DNA from: CAYXPG01 sp964564845
GTDB lineage: Bacteria; Planctomycetota; Phycisphaerae; Sedimentisphaerales; Anaerobacaceae
Direction: 5' to 3'
DNA length: 23,145 bases
NCBI GenBank assembly: GCA_964564845.1
Contig: CAZMCN010000017.1
Location: 1-23,145, forward strand
Shown here piece after piece: positions 21,033-23,145 of the stretch; the first letter of the stretch is position 1; each line of letters opens with the position of its first letter. The notes beneath the pieces were generated by a model, which had not been told where the DNA came from, made no database searches, and saw nothing but the letters and a program-made list of their open reading frames with translations. The translations under genes were made by a program, and so were the position numbers.

Positions 21033-23145
21033 CTACCTGACAATTTCATTGGTGAATTTTAACATCCCATCTTTTTCAATGCAAATGTCAATTGCTCCGT
21101 CTTTGGCTGTATATAGGTAAGTTACATTTTCGTCGTTCATATTCGGTTGTTGTCTTTCCATCTGACTTCGACCGCAGCTATGAAGCAGGATATCAGCATT
21201 AAGCTCTTTTAGAAAATCAACGTCTGATGTATTGGCTGAGCCGTGATGGGGAACAACGATGACTTCCGGTTTGAGATTGGCAAAGCGGCGAAGAATTTCT
21301 CTTTGAGCAAATTTTTCTATGTCGGAACACAAAAGTATTTCATTGCCAGCAAATTCAATCAATAAGACCGCAGATTTGTCGTTGTCGCTCAATTGTTCAT
21401 TCTTGCATATTTTTTCATTTGGCCAGATGATTTTTATATTGACGCTTTTGCTTATATTGAGGGTTTTGCCTAATGGTTTAATTTTAAGGCCGTTTTGATT
21501 TAGCCAGTTGCGAAGAAATTTTACCGTCCCCCATTCGTCTTGACTGTTTATAAACGCCTCATTTGCATAAACGGCGCCGACCCGGCGGTATTCGACAATC
21601 TCCGGTATTGCGTTAATATGGTCCACATCGTTATGGCTTATGATAATGGCGTCGATTTTACTTATTCCGCTGTAGTCTAAAAAGGCTGTAACAATTCTTC
21701 TACCGATGTCGTTATTGTACAGTGAGCCGGCGTCAAACAGGATGTTGGTTTTGCCGGGCAGTTGGACCAGTATTGCCTGTCCGTGACCGACATCAAAACA
21801 GGTCATCACCAAATTGTCTCTGTGCGTTCTTTGCCATTTGACCGCACCCAAGAAAACAACAAGCATCAAGGCCATTGTGGTGCATATAGTCTTTTTTATT
21901 AACGGCTTTCGAAAATGGGCAAAGCCGACAAAAAGCACAAAGCAGTAATAAAAGATTATAAGTTCAGGCCAAACATACCCAATAAGTATTTGTGAAATAT
22001 CAAAATATGCAAAGAATTTTACAATATAAATCAAAAGCTCAGCTAATCCCGTTACGAGCATACCCAATATCGCTCCGATGGTCGGCAGCAATAAAGACAT
22101 AATTATCTTCAGATACCCGACAGTCAACATCACAGCCACTAACGGAAAGACAATTACCGTCCAGATGCATGTCAAAGGGTGAATTGTATAAAAGTGATAC
22201 AGCAGGATGCCGGCCCCGCCGAGCCAGGCTGTAACGCCTGTAGAAAATAATCGCAACAAGTATGGGCCCGGCCTTGCGATTATGCGATAAAACGGCTTTG
22301 TTTTTGGAGCTTTCTTATGCCAGGATAAACCCGTTATTTTCTCATACATAAAAAAGTGAAATCTTTGGCAAAAAAGCAGGATGCTGAGCACCGATGCAAA
22401 TGACAGTTGCCAGCCGGCTTCAAAGACCTGGGTCGGCCTTATCAGTAAAAGGATTATTGCAGCTAACGATAATGTGTTGAGGGGATTTGATTTTCGGCGA
22501 AAGAGGAGTGATGCGCAGAAAACCCAGCTTATAATAGCGGCTCTCAGCGTCGGCGCTCTCGGGGGGACAATCAATAGAAAAATTACTACCGCGATTATGC
22601 AAACCAAAGCCCGGGCCGGCTTCATTAGCCCTGCTGTTTTGCACAGCCCCCAGATAATACCGACCAGAATCCCCAGGTGCATCCCGGAAAGACTGATAAA
22701 ATGCAGCAGACCTGTTTTGCGAAAGGCGTTGTGAGTGGCGCTGTCGATATCGCTGCGGTAGCCCAATAACAGGGCCTCCAGCAAACCCCTATTTCTGTCT
22801 TCTTCCGACAGGTCGCCTAATAATGCCTGCGTGGCTGTTTCTCGCAGTCTCCTCTTTATTTTTGTAAAGATACCGCCGCCGTTTCTTTCCAGCAATTCAA
22901 TACCGTCTCGCGATTTAATCGATGCTGCGATAAAGACGTTGTTCCTGGCCAGGTATTTTGCCACATCAAATTGGCCTGGATTGGTGGCTGGTTTAAATTT
23001 GTCCAGCCAGCAGTATGCCTGTATATAATCGCCGGTCTTTAGGTCCAATATAGGTTCTGCAACCTGTGCTCGTACGGTGCCGGTTACTTTTGCCCAGCCG
23101 TCGATAGTTTCTACTTCTTTGACTTTAAGATAGAAACTGCTGGAT
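21033..23145 (-). CDS. comEC: ComEC/Rec2 DNA-uptake channel, N-terminus beyond the window
   Basis: 704 residues are visible and the frame is open to the window edge. A TTG at 23048 is not the real start: upstream codons continue with AKVTGTVRAQV, part of the N-terminal DUF4131 OB-like domain, as does NPGQFDVAKYLARNNVFIAA. Next comes the Competence domain with HFISLSGMHLGILVGIIWG and many membrane helices. The C-terminus is a metallo-beta-lactamase-like domain with FDVGHGQAILVQ, SHNDVDHINA (metal ligands) and VPHHGSANTS. ComEC moves single-stranded DNA across the inner membrane during natural transformation, and its C-terminal domain is thought to degrade the other strand. All three domains look intact. 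It is co-oriented with the phosphatase 17 nt downstream. Confidence 0.94.
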   Translation of the reverse strand, partial: SSSFYLKVKEVETIDGWAKVTGTVRAQVAEPILDLKTGDYIQAYCWLDKFKPATNPGQFDVAKYLARNNVFIAASIKSRDGIELLERNGGGIFTKIKRRLRETATQALLGDLSEEDRNRGLLEALLLGYRSDIDSATHNAFRKTGLLHFISLSGMHLGILVGIIWGLCKTAGLMKPARALVCIIAVVIFLLIVPPRAPTLRAAIISWVFCASLLFRRKSNPLNTLSLAAIILLLIRPTQVFEAGWQLSFASVLSILLFCQRFHFFMYEKITGLSWHKKAPKTKPFYRIIARPGPYLLRLFSTGVTAWLGGAGILLYHFYTIHPLTCIWTVIVFPLVAVMLTVGYLKIIMSLLLPTIGAILGMLVTGLAELLIYIVKFFAYFDISQILIGYVWPELIIFYYCFVLFVGFAHFRKPLIKKTICTTMALMLVVFLGAVKWQRTHRDNLVMTCFDVGHGQAILVQLPGKTNILFDAGSLYNNDIGRRIVTAFLDYSGISKIDAIIISHNDVDHINAIPEIVEYRRVGAVYANEAFINSQDEWGTVKFLRNWLNQNGLKIKPLGKTLNISKSVNIKIIWPNEKICKNEQLSDNDKSAVLLIEFAGNEILLCSDIEKFAQREILRRFANLKPEVIVVPHHGSANTSDVDFLKELNADILLHSCGRSQMERQQPNMNDENVTYLYTAKDGAIDICIEKDGMLKFTNEIVR

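Overview
The window looks like chromosomal DNA of a Gram-negative bacterium with moderate GC, probably an anaerobic member of the Planctomycetota/PVC group (Phycisphaerae-like). This placement is inferred from gene content: a corrinoid-activation ATPase, an archaeal-type first shikimate-pathway enzyme, a Pal-like OmpA lipoprotein and a complete rpmF-plsX-fab cluster. There is no 16S rRNA or other marker to prove it. No rRNA, tRNA, CRISPR array, intact insertion sequence or prophage was seen.

Layout. 1-1199: 3' part of a RACo-type corrinoid-protein activator. 1200-1653: a four-helix-bundle (23S rRNA intervening-sequence-type) gene framed by inverted arrays of a GTKAGGG-like heptamer. 1678-2844: two unknown membrane-linked genes. 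3016-3999: a CaCA-family cation antiporter whose stop codon lies in another heptamer array. 4194-5339: a cystathionine gamma-synthase/lyase-family PLP enzyme. 5382-11089 (minus strand): fatty-acid/phospholipid operon rpmF-plsX-fabH-fabD-fabG-acpP-fabF. 11420-12480 (minus): an MJ0400-like aldolase (ADTH synthase type) behind a leader region. 12673-14232 (plus): an aroD-aroE fusion, divergent from it. 14233-16332: an accessory-looking patch with a double-HTH protein, an unknown 190-aa protein and a HEPN/MNT pair, separated by short diverged repeats. 16356-19573 (plus): argG, a prepilin peptidase and an OmpA/Pal lipoprotein. 19646-23145 (minus): comEC (cut by the window end), an exported alkaline phosphatase and a 66-aa biotinyl/lipoyl-like mini-protein.

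The most notable system is the leader of the MJ0400-like gene. A near-consensus promoter is followed by a 24-codon ORF with Phe-Gly-Tyr-Phe-Trp in consecutive codons. After it come three mutually exclusive RNA pairings (1:2, a 10-bp 2:3 antiterminator, and a 14-bp 3:4 terminator followed by a U-rich tract). This is the architecture of classical ribosome-mediated attenuation, here apparently sensing all three aromatic amino acids and placed in front of the enzyme that would commit carbon to the aromatic pathway. The divergent aroDE fusion supplies later steps of the same pathway, so the aldolase is more likely a biosynthetic ADTH synthase than a glycolytic aldolase.
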